A DNA stretch of 64,000 nt from SZUA-229 sp964531165 (lineage in GTDB: Bacteria > Pseudomonadota > Gammaproteobacteria > SZUA-229): assembly GCA_964531165.1 (NCBI GenBank), contig CAZHEA010000006.1, positions 22,296 to 86,295 on the forward strand, written 5' to 3'. The translations under genes and the position numbers were made by a program. Each line of letters starts with the position of its first letter. The stretch's first letter is position 1. This document shows, piece by piece, positions 35,488 through 44,718 of the stretch. Under the pieces are notes generated by a model. The model searched no databases and had not been told where the DNA came from. It saw nothing but the letters and a program-made list of their open reading frames with translations.

Positions 35488-38064
35488 ATGAGAATGGATC
35501 GATTAACCAGTAAATTTCAAACCGCGCTATCCGAAGCACAATCTCTTGCGGTCGGTAGAGATCATCAATTTATAGAACCGCTGCACCTGATGCTGGCATT
35601 GCTTGATCAGGATGGCGGTTCGGTGCGTCATTTATTAACGATGAGCAATGTAAATGTGAATGGCCTGCGCTCTAAACTGGGTGAAGAAATTGAGCGTTTA
35701 TCACAGGTAGAAGGTAATGCGGGTGATGTGCATTTGTCGAATGATCTGGGACGCATATTAAATATTACCGACAAGCTGGCACAGAAACGTAATGATGATT
35801 ATATTTCCAGCGAACTGTTTGTGCTCGCTGCGATTGAAGAAAAATCCCGTATTGGTGAAATTTTACGCGAATTCGGTGCCGATAAAAAAGCTCTGGAAGC
35901 GTCTATCGATAAAGTCCGTGGTGGACAGAAGGTGACGGATCCGAATGCGGAAGATCAGCGGCAGGCATTAGAAAAGTATACGGTTGATGTCACTGAGCGT
36001 GCGGAGCAGGGGAAACTTGATCCGGTGATTGGTCGCGATGAAGAAATTCGCAGAACGATTCAGGTATTACAACGGCGCACAAAAAATAATCCGGTTTTAA
36101 TTGGCGAGCCGGGGGTGGGTAAAACTGCCATTGTTGAAGGTTTAGCGCAGCGTATTGTAAATGGCGAAGTGCCGGATGGAATAAAAGGTAAACGATTACT
36201 GTCACTTGATCTGGCGGCATTAATTGCCGGCGCAAAATTTCGCGGTGAATTTGAAGAGCGTTTAAAGGCGGTATTAAATGACCTGTCTAAACAGGAAGGA
36301 CAGGTGATTTTATTTATTGATGAAATTCATACTATGGTAGGCGCGGGTAAATCTGAAGGCGCTATGGATGCGGGCAATATGTTAAAGCCGGCGTTAGCAC
36401 GTGGTGAATTACATTGTGTGGGTGCAACCACATTAGATGAGTACCGCAAGTATATTGAAAAAGATGCGGCACTGGAAAGACGTTTTCAAAAAGTATTAGT
36501 TGAAGAGCCCTCAGTCGAAGATACCATTGCGATTTTGCGTGGTTTGAAAGAGCGCTATGAAGTCCATCACGGTGTAGATATTACTGACCCGGCAATTGTG
36601 TCGGCAGCAGTGTTGTCTCATCGATATGTAACGGACAGACAATTGCCGGATAAGGCAATTGATTTAATTGATGAAGCGGCTAGTCGCATTCGCATGGAAA
36701 TAGATTCGAAGCCGGAAGTAATGGACCGACTGGAACGTCGTTTAATTCAGTTAAAAATTGAGCGTGAAGCGCTCACCAAAGAAGATGATCGTGCATCCCG
36801 TGATCGGTTGCTAAAGCTGCAGGAAGAAATTGATGTGCTGGAGCAGGAGTATCAGGAACTGGATGAAGTCTGGGTATCTGAAAAAGCCGCATTACATGGT
36901 AGTGCAACGATAAAAGAAAAGCTCGAACAGGCCCGGCTGGAATTAGAAACCGCAAGTCGTGCCAATGATTTAACCCGTATGTCCGAGTTACAGTATGGAC
37001 GTATTCCGGAGCTGGAAAAAGAACTGGATATGGCATCACAGGCAGAAATGCAGGAGATGACTTTACTGCGTAATCGGGTTACTGAAGAAGAAATTGCGGA
37101 AGTTGTCTCCCGGGCTACCGGCATTCCGGTTGCTAAAATGATGGAAGGTGAAAAAGAAAAATTACTCAGTATGGAGGAAAATTTGAGTAAGCGGGTGGTC
37201 GGTCAGGATGAAGCGGTCACTTCAGTTTCTAATGCGATTCGCCGCTCACGGGCAGGATTATCCGACCCTAATCGCCCGAATGGTTCATTCCTGTTTTTAG
37301 GCCCCACCGGTGTCGGTAAAACGGAGTTAACCAAAGCGCTGGCAAAGTTTTTATTTGATACAGAAGATGCGATGGTACGCATTGATATGTCAGAGTTTAT
37401 GGAAAAACATTCGGTTGCACGGTTAATTGGTGCACCACCGGGCTATGTCGGTTATGAGGAAGGCGGCTATCTGACAGAAGCGGTGCGGCGTAAGCCTTAT
37501 TCGGTTGTGTTGCTGGATGAAGTTGAAAAAGCGCATCCAGATGTCTTTAATGTTTTATTGCAAGTGCTGGACGATGGCCGTTTAACGGATGGCCAGGGGC
37601 GTACGGTTGATTTCAGAAATACGGTGATCATCATGACGTCCAATCTGGGCTCCCAGTATATTCAGGAGTTTAGTGATAAAGGTGATTACGATGGAATGAA
37701 AGCCGCGGTGATGGAGGTTGTGGGTGAGCATTTCAGACCGGAGTTTATTAATCGTATAGATGAGTCAGTTGTGTTTCATACTCTGGGTCGTGAGCAGATA
37801 CGCTCCATTACTGAAATTCAGATTGAGAGCTTACGTCAACGTTTACACGATAAAGAACTGGATCTGCAGTTAAGTGAAGCGGCACTGGATAAACTCGGTG
37901 AAGCCGGATTTGACCCGGTATATGGTGCGCGTCCATTGAGGCGGGCAATTCAGCAACAACTGGAAAACTCACTGGCACAGCAGTTATTGCAGGGTGATTT
38001 TGTGGCCGGTGATGTGATACAGATTGATGTTGAAGGTGATGAGCTGGTATTTACGAAGGGGTAA
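35488..38064 (+). CDS. clpB: ClpB, protein disaggregase
   Basis: Hexameric AAA+ disaggregase working with DnaK. The N-terminal Clp repeat domain (MRMDRLTSKFQTALSEAQ), first nucleotide-binding domain with GEPGVGKT, a coiled-coil middle domain and a second domain with GPTGVGKTELTKALA are present. The middle domain is what distinguishes it from ClpA/ClpC, and the tail fits ClpB. 858 residues is normal. Confidence 0.97.
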   Translation: MRMDRLTSKFQTALSEAQSLAVGRDHQFIEPLHLMLALLDQDGGSVRHLLTMSNVNVNGLRSKLGEEIERLSQVEGNAGDVHLSNDLGRILNITDKLAQKRNDDYISSELFVLAAIEEKSRIGEILREFGADKKALEASIDKVRGGQKVTDPNAEDQRQALEKYTVDVTERAEQGKLDPVIGRDEEIRRTIQVLQRRTKNNPVLIGEPGVGKTAIVEGLAQRIVNGEVPDGIKGKRLLSLDLAALIAGAKFRGEFEERLKAVLNDLSKQEGQVILFIDEIHTMVGAGKSEGAMDAGNMLKPALARGELHCVGATTLDEYRKYIEKDAALERRFQKVLVEEPSVEDTIAILRGLKERYEVHHGVDITDPAIVSAAVLSHRYVTDRQLPDKAIDLIDEAASRIRMEIDSKPEVMDRLERRLIQLKIEREALTKEDDRASRDRLLKLQEEIDVLEQEYQELDEVWVSEKAALHGSATIKEKLEQARLELETASRANDLTRMSELQYGRIPELEKELDMASQAEMQEMTLLRNRVTEEEIAEVVSRATGIPVAKMMEGEKEKLLSMEENLSKRVVGQDEAVTSVSNAIRRSRAGLSDPNRPNGSFLFLGPTGVGKTELTKALAKFLFDTEDAMVRIDMSEFMEKHSVARLIGAPPGYVGYEEGGYLTEAVRRKPYSVVLLDEVEKAHPDVFNVLLQVLDDGRLTDGQGRTVDFRNTVIIMTSNLGSQYIQEFSDKGDYDGMKAAVMEVVGEHFRPEFINRIDESVVFHTLGREQIRSITEIQIESLRQRLHDKELDLQLSEAALDKLGEAGFDPVYGARPLRRAIQQQLENSLAQQLLQGDFVAGDVIQIDVEGDELVFTKG

Positions 38065-38073
38065 TCTAGTAAT

Positions 38074-38102
38074 GCAGGAGTGAGCGTTTGGCTCGCTCCT
38101 GC
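38074..38102. terminator. Hairpin between clpB and the response-regulator gene
   Basis: GCAGGAGTGAGC (38074-38085) pairs with GCTCGCTCCTGC (38091-38102), twelve positions with one wobble, around a GTTTG loop. No clear T-run follows in either direction, so the terminator call is tentative. Confidence 0.55.
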
Positions 38103-38118
38103 CAAAAAAGGATATCTA

Positions 38119-38805
38119 TTAACTTATGGTCTGCAGTCGATACCCTAGCTTGCGTACGGTTAATATGTAGCAGGGATTCGACTGATCATCCTCCAGTTTT
38201 TTTCTTAACTCAGCTATGTGTGAGTCTATGGTTCTGCTAACCACCAGTTTATTGTAGCCCCATACTTTTTCCAGTAGAAACTGGCGGGAGAGTACGGTGT
38301 TTTTATGGTGAAGTAAGGTGGTTAATAATTCAAATTCTTTTGGTGATAAATTTACCGGTATATTGTTTTTAAATACTTCATGGGTTGCGTTGTTTATTAT
38401 AATGTCACCAAAGTAAAGCGTGTCACTCGGCTGCACTGATTTCTGGCGGCGTTTTAATAATACCTGAATACGTGATATCAGCTCCATTAAACCAAAGGGC
38501 TTGGTGACATAATCTTCAGCACCGCTGCGCAGAGCCCTTACTTTATCTATTTCTTCACTGCGTGCGCTTAAACATAATACCGGGGTTTGATTGTTTATTT
38601 TTTTCAGATCGTTAAGTATCTCAAAGCCTGTTTTATTGGGTAGCATCATATCGAGAATAATCAGATCAGGTGAATGCTTTTGAATAGAAGGCAGAGCGTC
38701 ATCGCCGTTGCTGGTGTGTACGAGTTTATATCCCTCCAGAGTTAGATTGTCGATAAGCCCGGTAGCAAGGTCCTGATTGTCTTCAATTAACAATATACAA
38801 GTCAT
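38119..38805 (-). CDS. OmpR/PhoB-type response regulator
   Basis: 228 residues: receiver domain with LLIEDNQDLATG, phospho-acceptor Asp in LIILDMMLPNKTG and the DYVTKPFG loop, then a winged-helix DNA-binding domain (LSPKEFELLTTLLHHKN, DSHIAELRKKLEDD). It is the second gene after a sensor kinase (78 bases apart). It likely controls the divergent four-gene operon starting at 40658, whose upstream region has TGACA direct repeats. The specific family (for example copper or phosphate) is not clear. Confidence 0.93.
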   Translation of the reverse strand: MTCILLIEDNQDLATGLIDNLTLEGYKLVHTSNGDDALPSIQKHSPDLIILDMMLPNKTGFEILNDLKKINNQTPVLCLSARSEEIDKVRALRSGAEDYVTKPFGLMELISRIQVLLKRRQKSVQPSDTLYFGDIIINNATHEVFKNNIPVNLSPKEFELLTTLLHHKNTVLSRQFLLEKVWGYNKLVVSRTIDSHIAELRKKLEDDQSNPCYILTVRKLGYRLQTIS

Positions 38806-38883
38806 TATTTATATCCATTAAATTTAGCTGAATAGCTTTTTATTTTTAAGCGTCCTGATATTAATAAAAGCCAGCAAGAGCCT

Positions 38884-40509
38884 TTAAGCCGGCAGCGGCA
38901 ATGATATAGTGAAACAGACGCCACAGTCCAGATTGTTTTCAATGCTTACCTTGCCGTTCATTTTCCTGATAAGGTCGTTGACAATAGATAACCCTATGCC
39001 ATTACCATTTATGGCTTTCTTTTTATTGATAGGCAGTCTGTAAAAAGGCTTCCATATTTTATTATGGTAACAGGGTGGAATGCCGGGGCCCTGATCACTT
39101 ATGCTGATATTTATGTAATTGTTTTTTTGCGACGATGAGATGGTGATGGTCTGACCTGCAGGCCCGTATTTATTTGCATTATCTATTATATTAATAATAA
39201 TCTGTCTTAGGCCATTGGTGTTTATATTGGCGAAAACTTTTTCTTTAGATGAAAAAACGAGTTTGCTGTCTTCGTTTAATAAAACTTTTCTATATTCATC
39301 GATAGTGCTCATTAAGTGCTCATTCACATCACAGTATTCGGTGGCTTCATCAACAGCTGAAGAGCTTTGTTTTGAGAATGATAATATACAGTCTAATAGT
39401 TGAGATAAGCGAATGCTTTCACGATTAATTACACGCAAGTAGCTATGTTGTGTTTCGATCGATTTTACACGGCCTAATAAAATGGTTTCAGCATACATTC
39501 TAATCTGGGTTATCGGCGTGCGTAATTCATGTGAAGCATTAGCAATAAATTCAGAGCGTAAGCGATTTAATTTGTGTTCTTTTATAATTATCCAGAATGT
39601 GGTTGTAATAACGACCAGTGTTAATGTCATTAATGTGTATAACAGAGGTAACTGTGATCCGGGTAGGCCACCAATTACCAGCTTGGGTATAAACTGTGGG
39701 CTAATGGATGCATGTATTTCATAACCAGAAAATAAACCTTCATAATTGTCTGAGAATTTTTTACCAATAATAATTGACTCATCGTACTGCGTGTGTGAAT
39801 TAAACAGGCTTTGATTGTAAGGTGAGGTTATTTCAATATATAGAATATCATCAATAGCGGTGTCTTTTTGAAGGGATTCGGGTATCAGATCTGCATTGTC
39901 ATAAATGCGTTTAAACCAGGCGCTCAGCTTTTTATTGTCCAGACGCATAAAAACAATATTATTATTACTTAACGGAATTAAAATAAAAGTTTTATATTCT
40001 TGATGGATGACCTTATAGGGTGAAATGCTATTAATGTCGAGTGTTTTAAGTAGTAAGTTTAAATGCGAATCAGATTCTTTAATAGCTTCGCCATATTGAA
40101 TTGATGTTGAGCGCGTTTCACTGTCGAGTAAATAAATACTATCTACTGATTCGCGGGCAATAATTTCCCGTTGATTTAGTGCGTTCCGGTCGGCTGAGAA
40201 AACCCGTTGTATATTCTGTTTTAATGTTTTTGTCGGGTCCTGAAGGGCACTGCCTAGCTGATGTATTACCCAGTAGCCAACGGCTGATTTCAAGGTGTTT
40301 TGAAACTCATCAACTGCCAGTGTTGCATAATCACGCGCCACGCCTCTGGCCGCTTCCCGGTGAGCCATCGATGATGATACTGCCTGCCAGGTTAGTGCGC
40401 CTAACAGGCCAATACTTAATAGCATCAATACAGACAGTAAATACGACTTTCTGTAGATTGATGTCATTGCATAGAATTGGCTTATATATTGTTTCAGTTT
40501 CTTTACCAT
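38884..40509 (-). CDS. Sensor histidine kinase
   Basis: 541 residues. One hydrophobic segment lies near residues 20-40 (SYLLSVLMLLSIGLLGAL), then a large periplasmic region of about 240 residues and a second segment (YTLMTLTLVVITTTFWIII), after which HELRTPITQIRMYAE is the H-box, followed by an N-box and DQGPGIPPCYHNKI with GNGIGLSIVNDLI. The periplasmic region is not recognised, so the stimulus is unknown. The regulator gene is just downstream, and the four-gene operon at 40658 diverges from it. Confidence 0.93.
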   Translation of the reverse strand: MVKKLKQYISQFYAMTSIYRKSYLLSVLMLLSIGLLGALTWQAVSSSMAHREAARGVARDYATLAVDEFQNTLKSAVGYWVIHQLGSALQDPTKTLKQNIQRVFSADRNALNQREIIARESVDSIYLLDSETRSTSIQYGEAIKESDSHLNLLLKTLDINSISPYKVIHQEYKTFILIPLSNNNIVFMRLDNKKLSAWFKRIYDNADLIPESLQKDTAIDDILYIEITSPYNQSLFNSHTQYDESIIIGKKFSDNYEGLFSGYEIHASISPQFIPKLVIGGLPGSQLPLLYTLMTLTLVVITTTFWIIIKEHKLNRLRSEFIANASHELRTPITQIRMYAETILLGRVKSIETQHSYLRVINRESIRLSQLLDCILSFSKQSSSAVDEATEYCDVNEHLMSTIDEYRKVLLNEDSKLVFSSKEKVFANINTNGLRQIIINIIDNANKYGPAGQTITISSSQKNNYINISISDQGPGIPPCYHNKIWKPFYRLPINKKKAINGNGIGLSIVNDLIRKMNGKVSIENNLDCGVCFTISLPLPA

Positions 40510-40549
40510 CTGTTAATTAAACACTAATTTGATGAATTATATCCCATCT

Positions 40550-40587
40550 TGACAGTTTCCTGACAATACATTTGCAGGTCTCTGACG
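40550..40587. promoter_or_regulatory. TGACA direct repeats in the divergent intergenic region
   Basis: TGACA at 40550-40554 and 40561-40565 are 11 bases apart and TGACG at 40583-40587 is 22 bases further on, one and two helical turns. This spacing is typical for OmpR-type regulators, which bind tandem direct repeats. It lies between the kinase gene and the operon starting at 40658. Confidence 0.5.
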
Positions 40588-40657
40588 CTAGCAGCACCTG
40601 TGGTCTGTAAAATCCTATTAACATTGCGTCACCAACTAAACCTGAAGAGGACGTGAG

Positions 40658-41308
40658 ATGAATATTCTACTGATCAAGATTGTTAGACAGAATAAAATAC
40701 TGCTGGTGTTAATGCTTTCAGTAATGACGCTATTATTTGTGAATAATAGTATGGCAAATACCGGCAGTTCCAGTGAGCCTGATTACAAATGGTCATCACC
40801 TAACAACTGGGATGGCGGGAAGTTTTCAATTCCACCCTGGTTTGCCGAGGATTTGCAGTTCACCGGAAAAGAAGAGCTAAGGTTTCATCCCGGATATTAC
40901 GACATTGGCTCGGATGGCTTCTGGACTTATGTATTTGTGCTTGTAGTTGAGCAGGTAGACGATGTTTCAACTGATGATATTGTTCAGGAAACTAAACTTT
41001 ATTTTAAAGGTCTGGGTGAAACGCTAGGTGATCACAAGAAGCAGAATATTGCTATTGAATCGATAAAAGTTAAACCATTATCTGGCTGGAAACAATTTAA
41101 TAATGGTGAATGGAAAGCACAGAAATACAGTCTTACTGCATTTGATTCATGGGAGACGGGTAAGCCAATTGACCTTAACTTAAATGTATCAACCTGGTTG
41201 TGCAAAAACACTAAGCACCGGGCGATAGTTTATGCCATTACACCGCATGCCTGGGATAATCCAATATGGAAATCACTGAAGCGTGAAAGTGGTGGCTTGT
41301 CCTGTTAG
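40658..41308 (+). CDS. Exported protein of unknown function
   Basis: 216 residues. Long hydrophobic signal-type segment (KILLVLMLSVMTLLFVNNSMA) predicts export, with a cleavage site likely after AMA/NTG. The mature part is tryptophan- and aromatic-rich (KWSSPNNWDGGKFSIPPWF; LRFHPGYYDIGSDGFWTYVF) and has a terminal C and one C in WLCKN. I do not recognise a domain. It starts the operon with the methyltransferase and flavoprotein. A GAGGACG ribosome site precedes the ATG. Confidence 0.75.
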   Translation: MNILLIKIVRQNKILLVLMLSVMTLLFVNNSMANTGSSSEPDYKWSSPNNWDGGKFSIPPWFAEDLQFTGKEELRFHPGYYDIGSDGFWTYVFVLVVEQVDDVSTDDIVQETKLYFKGLGETLGDHKKQNIAIESIKVKPLSGWKQFNNGEWKAQKYSLTAFDSWETGKPIDLNLNVSTWLCKNTKHRAIVYAITPHAWDNPIWKSLKRESGGLSC

Positions 41309-41376
41309 CAGTGCTAATAAATAACATTTTTTAGAAATCAGTGTTATATCTAATGATAGGTAATAAGGAGATTGAA

Positions 41377-42207
41377 ATGATTAAAAATAACGCGGCTTAT
41401 GATGAAGTAGGTGAATATGAGCAGGACAAAATTAACGGCCTGGATAATGATTTGCTCGATAAGTTTATCTCTCTGGCAAATATTAAGGGAGATGAACTTA
41501 TTCTGGATGCGATGGCGGGTAATGGCAACCTGACACAACGAATTTTTAACTACTGTCAGAAAAAAGAAATTTCATTACCGACGGTAAAAACACTTGAATA
41601 TTCTAAAGTACAATCAGAATATGCACAGCAGGTGCTTAAGGAATATCCGGTTGATGTTATCTGGGGTGATATCTTAAGCATGACCGATCTTTCTACTAAT
41701 GATGAGATAGCGGATGAGCTATTTGATATTGTTTTTATTAAAAGCGCTAATCATGAAATTCCATTGGCACAGCAGGAAATAATGTACAAAAATATATACC
41801 GGGTTTTAAAACCCGGTGGTGTTTTTATTAATCTAGGTTTTCTGTTTGAATGCCCGACAGAAAGAGATGAGTTCAGAGAAATTGCCCGTACTAAGGATAG
41901 ACTGGCCAGTATGATGGAGGCCTGTGAAAATCGTCACTTCCTCACGCAAAACGAATTTTATAACAATCTTCGTAATGTCGGTTTTAAAACCATATCAACT
42001 CATGAAAAGTTTCATTATCAAATTCGTTCATCAGAAGTTGCCAGACAGTATGGTAAGGATGGTGAAGTGGATGCTTTTAATATTGAGCATCAGCGTGCCC
42101 AGATCAGTGCATTTAATATGCGTAAAAATGGCCGTATTTGCTTTGAAGGCAGTGATAGTTTAATGAGCTGTCCGGGTGAGTTGACGATGGCATCAAAGCC
42201 AAATTAA
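41377..42207 (+). CDS. Class I SAM-dependent methyltransferase
   Basis: 276 residues from ATG 41377, which has AAGGAG at a proper distance (the frame is open 36 bases further up). Motif I LDAMAGNGNLTQRIF, the acidic loop DIVFIKSANHEI and the post-II motif YRVLKPGGVFINLG identify a class I fold like UbiE. The substrate is unknown. The two flanking operon partners, a flavoprotein oxidoreductase and exported proteins, suggest a small-molecule modification role, but that is inference. Confidence 0.85.
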   Translation: MIKNNAAYDEVGEYEQDKINGLDNDLLDKFISLANIKGDELILDAMAGNGNLTQRIFNYCQKKEISLPTVKTLEYSKVQSEYAQQVLKEYPVDVIWGDILSMTDLSTNDEIADELFDIVFIKSANHEIPLAQQEIMYKNIYRVLKPGGVFINLGFLFECPTERDEFREIARTKDRLASMMEACENRHFLTQNEFYNNLRNVGFKTISTHEKFHYQIRSSEVARQYGKDGEVDAFNIEHQRAQISAFNMRKNGRICFEGSDSLMSCPGELTMASKPN

Positions 42208-42228
42208 TATTTTTTAAAAGGAATTATT

Positions 42229-43761
42229 ATGTCTGCTTCTGTATTCAACAGTTACTTAAAAACGCTGGGACAGGTTAATATCAGCCTGGATATTGATGAG
42301 CTGGCCGCCATCGGCAAGTCTGGCTTACAGCGTAAGCCTATTGACGTGTCCGGAAAAATTTCACCGCAAACCATAGTTGAAGTCAGTCAAATTATGGCGG
42401 ATGCCAATAAGCAACATTTAGCGGTATATCCGGTAAGCACGGGGAAAAACTGGGGTTATGGTGCGAGCTCGCCAGTGGAACAGGGTTGTGTCTTGCTTGA
42501 CCTGTCTAATCTAAATGAGATTTCAGAACTGGATGAAGGCATTGGCTTAGTAAAAATTCAGTCCGGTGTAACGCAGGGCGAATTATGTCGTTACCTTGAG
42601 AACACGTCTCTCATGATGGATGTTACTGGTGCGGGTCCTGACACCAGTATTATAGGCAATATACTGGAGCGCGGGTTTGGGCATACCCCCCTGGGAAATC
42701 GCAGTCAGTATTTTGTAATAGGAGAAGCGGTACTGGCAAACGGTAGCATTGTTAATTTCAGTGAAGGTAATCAGGGTGTTGGCCGTTACGGTGCTGCCGC
42801 TGGGTTACATGAATTAATGTTGCAGAGTAATTTGCTGATTGTTATTTCTATGTATATCCAGTTAAGAAAACGTCCGCAATCCTGTCTTCGCTGTATTGTC
42901 GAGCTTACAGATAATAGTCGTTTAAGTGCATATATTAATATTATGCAACAGCTAAAACAGGAAGGGGTGTTTGAAGGTTTACCGCATATTGGAAATAGCT
43001 TACGTGCGAAAAGTATGTTTGGTAGCTTAAAAGACAAAGATAAAAATAGTTTTGGCTGGACTCTGGCAACGGGTATTTACGGTAGTAAAGGGGTAGCAAA
43101 AGCAAAAGCAAAAAGGGCAAAGCAGTTATTAAAACCGCTCGGTAAAATAACAGTTATTTCAGAAAAAAACTTTTTACGTGCATTCAGGCTAATTAATTTC
43201 GCAGCAAAGTTTGGACGGGTCGGGAGTATTGATTTCAAACAGATAGCCGAACGCTTTAGCACATATAAAGAACTGTTATCACTGATTGATGGCAAGCCAA
43301 CTGATATTGCATTAAAGGGCTGTTACTGGAAAAGTAACAAACAGTTTGTCAAACATGCGGATCCAGTACAGGATAATTGTGGTTTTCGCTGGGTCGCACC
43401 AGTGTTGCCAATGCGCGGAGATGAAGTGGTTCGTTGTCTTGAACTGGCCGATGAAGAGTATACGCGGGCGGGTTTTGAAATGGCAGTGACATTAACGATT
43501 GTGACACCTCAAATGTGTCAGGCTATTCTCAGTATTTATTTTGATACATCTGATGAATTTGAATGGCAGCGAGCGAATCATTTAGCAAAAACATTAAAGC
43601 AAAATTTTGCCAAAAATGGCTGGGCTCCATATCGGGTGGCGATTGATGAAATGCAGGATATTGGTGACTATACCAGTCAGTCCATTATGGATATTCGCCG
43701 CTCAGTTAAAAAAGCATTTGACCCTGAAAATATTATTGCACCCGGGCGTTACGCCTGGTAA
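42229..43761 (+). CDS. VAO/PCMH-family FAD-binding oxidoreductase
   Basis: 510 residues. The PP-loop region STGKNWGYGASSPV, VLLDLSNLNEI, GVTQGELCRYL, DVTGAGPDTSIIGNILERGFGHT and a later GFRWVAPVLPMRG, together with the end DPENIIAPGRYAW, match vanillyl-alcohol oxidase / 4-cresol dehydrogenase proteins, which oxidise para-substituted phenols with covalently bound FAD. The usual QSNLGIVT motif reads QSNLLIVI here. I cannot see the covalent FAD residue. Substrate therefore unknown. It is 21 bases after the methyltransferase. Confidence 0.85.
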   Translation: MSASVFNSYLKTLGQVNISLDIDELAAIGKSGLQRKPIDVSGKISPQTIVEVSQIMADANKQHLAVYPVSTGKNWGYGASSPVEQGCVLLDLSNLNEISELDEGIGLVKIQSGVTQGELCRYLENTSLMMDVTGAGPDTSIIGNILERGFGHTPLGNRSQYFVIGEAVLANGSIVNFSEGNQGVGRYGAAAGLHELMLQSNLLIVISMYIQLRKRPQSCLRCIVELTDNSRLSAYINIMQQLKQEGVFEGLPHIGNSLRAKSMFGSLKDKDKNSFGWTLATGIYGSKGVAKAKAKRAKQLLKPLGKITVISEKNFLRAFRLINFAAKFGRVGSIDFKQIAERFSTYKELLSLIDGKPTDIALKGCYWKSNKQFVKHADPVQDNCGFRWVAPVLPMRGDEVVRCLELADEEYTRAGFEMAVTLTIVTPQMCQAILSIYFDTSDEFEWQRANHLAKTLKQNFAKNGWAPYRVAIDEMQDIGDYTSQSIMDIRRSVKKAFDPENIIAPGRYAW

Positions 43762-43800
43762 TTCTCTTTAAAGTTTCACTTACTACTACAAGGAAAAGTT

Positions 43801-44673
43801 ATGAAAGTTAAAAGACAGTTGATTTTACTGGCATTCGTTGCCAGTACTACTATGGCGATGGCGATGGCGAATGAAAGTCATGTTATATCAGTGCACAGTG
43901 TAAACGGGCATGTGGCTACTGGAGCTAACCGTTTTCTTGATGAACCATTGTGGTTTATGAATGGTGGATTAGGATCGGCTTCATTTGCCTTTGTGTTCGG
44001 TTACAATGCGCAGGGCAATAAACCCATAGACTTAACTGCCTATACTCCACTTGATACGGTACTGGCAACTGGTGTAGATGCTAATTTTATTGCAGCGCTA
44101 GGCATGCAGGAATCCGATATTGAATCAAAGTATATTAATAAGCCGTATCAGCATGTACAGGTTACGGTTAATCCATTTACGGCGGAAAAACAGAGTGTTC
44201 CTATGGAGCTTAATGCTCAGCCAGGCACGGTAAGCCGTTCGGGGCCATTGCATGAGATTACATTAGCTGACTGGATGAAAGCCAGAGGTAAAATGAAAAT
44301 TAAATGCCTTGCTGATGGAACAGCAAAAATAAAAATAAAATTATCAGGTTTAATTGCTAATGGAGTGTATACAGCGTGGGCGTTGTTTAGTCAGGATGTA
44401 ACGGGTGACGCGTTGGATGATATGCTGGTGCCGTTACCGCTTGGTGGTGTACCTAATGTAATCATTCCAGATGAGGCAGGGCGGGTGGTTTTTAAACGTA
44501 AACTGGGGTATTGCCCGCATCAACAGGTGAAGTTTCAGTTTATTGATATTACCTATCATGCAGATGGAAATGTCTATGGCGGTAGCGTTGATTTTATTCT
44601 GCCGGGACAACCGGCTTTCGCAGTCACCAATACGCATGTTGCTTTTGCGGTTAATGCGATGGCTATTAAATAA
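43801..44673 (+). CDS. Exported protein of unknown function
   Basis: 290 residues. Signal peptide KRQLILLAFVASTTMAMAMA is followed by an exported domain with GLGSASFAFVFGYNAQ and, near the end, IKIKLSGLIANGVYTAWALF, KLGYCPHQQVKFQFIDITYH. It is the last gene of the operon, 39 bases after the flavoprotein, and ends at a hairpin (44681-44714). No recognised domain; a beta-rich periplasmic protein is plausible. Confidence 0.75.
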   Translation: MKVKRQLILLAFVASTTMAMAMANESHVISVHSVNGHVATGANRFLDEPLWFMNGGLGSASFAFVFGYNAQGNKPIDLTAYTPLDTVLATGVDANFIAALGMQESDIESKYINKPYQHVQVTVNPFTAEKQSVPMELNAQPGTVSRSGPLHEITLADWMKARGKMKIKCLADGTAKIKIKLSGLIANGVYTAWALFSQDVTGDALDDMLVPLPLGGVPNVIIPDEAGRVVFKRKLGYCPHQQVKFQFIDITYHADGNVYGGSVDFILPGQPAFAVTNTHVAFAVNAMAIK

Positions 44674-44680
44674 GTCAGCT

Positions 44681-44714
44681 GTATTAGAGCAAGCCTTCAG
44701 GGCTGCTCTAATAC
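44681..44714. terminator. Hairpin between the four-gene operon and the ComFB-like gene
   Basis: GTATTAGAGC (44681-44690) pairs with GCTCTAATAC (44705-44714), and AGCC/GGCT extend it inward around TTCAG. It lies between convergent genes; the T-run is poor, so it is a likely but weak terminator. Confidence 0.6.
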
Positions 44715-44718
44715 CGTC

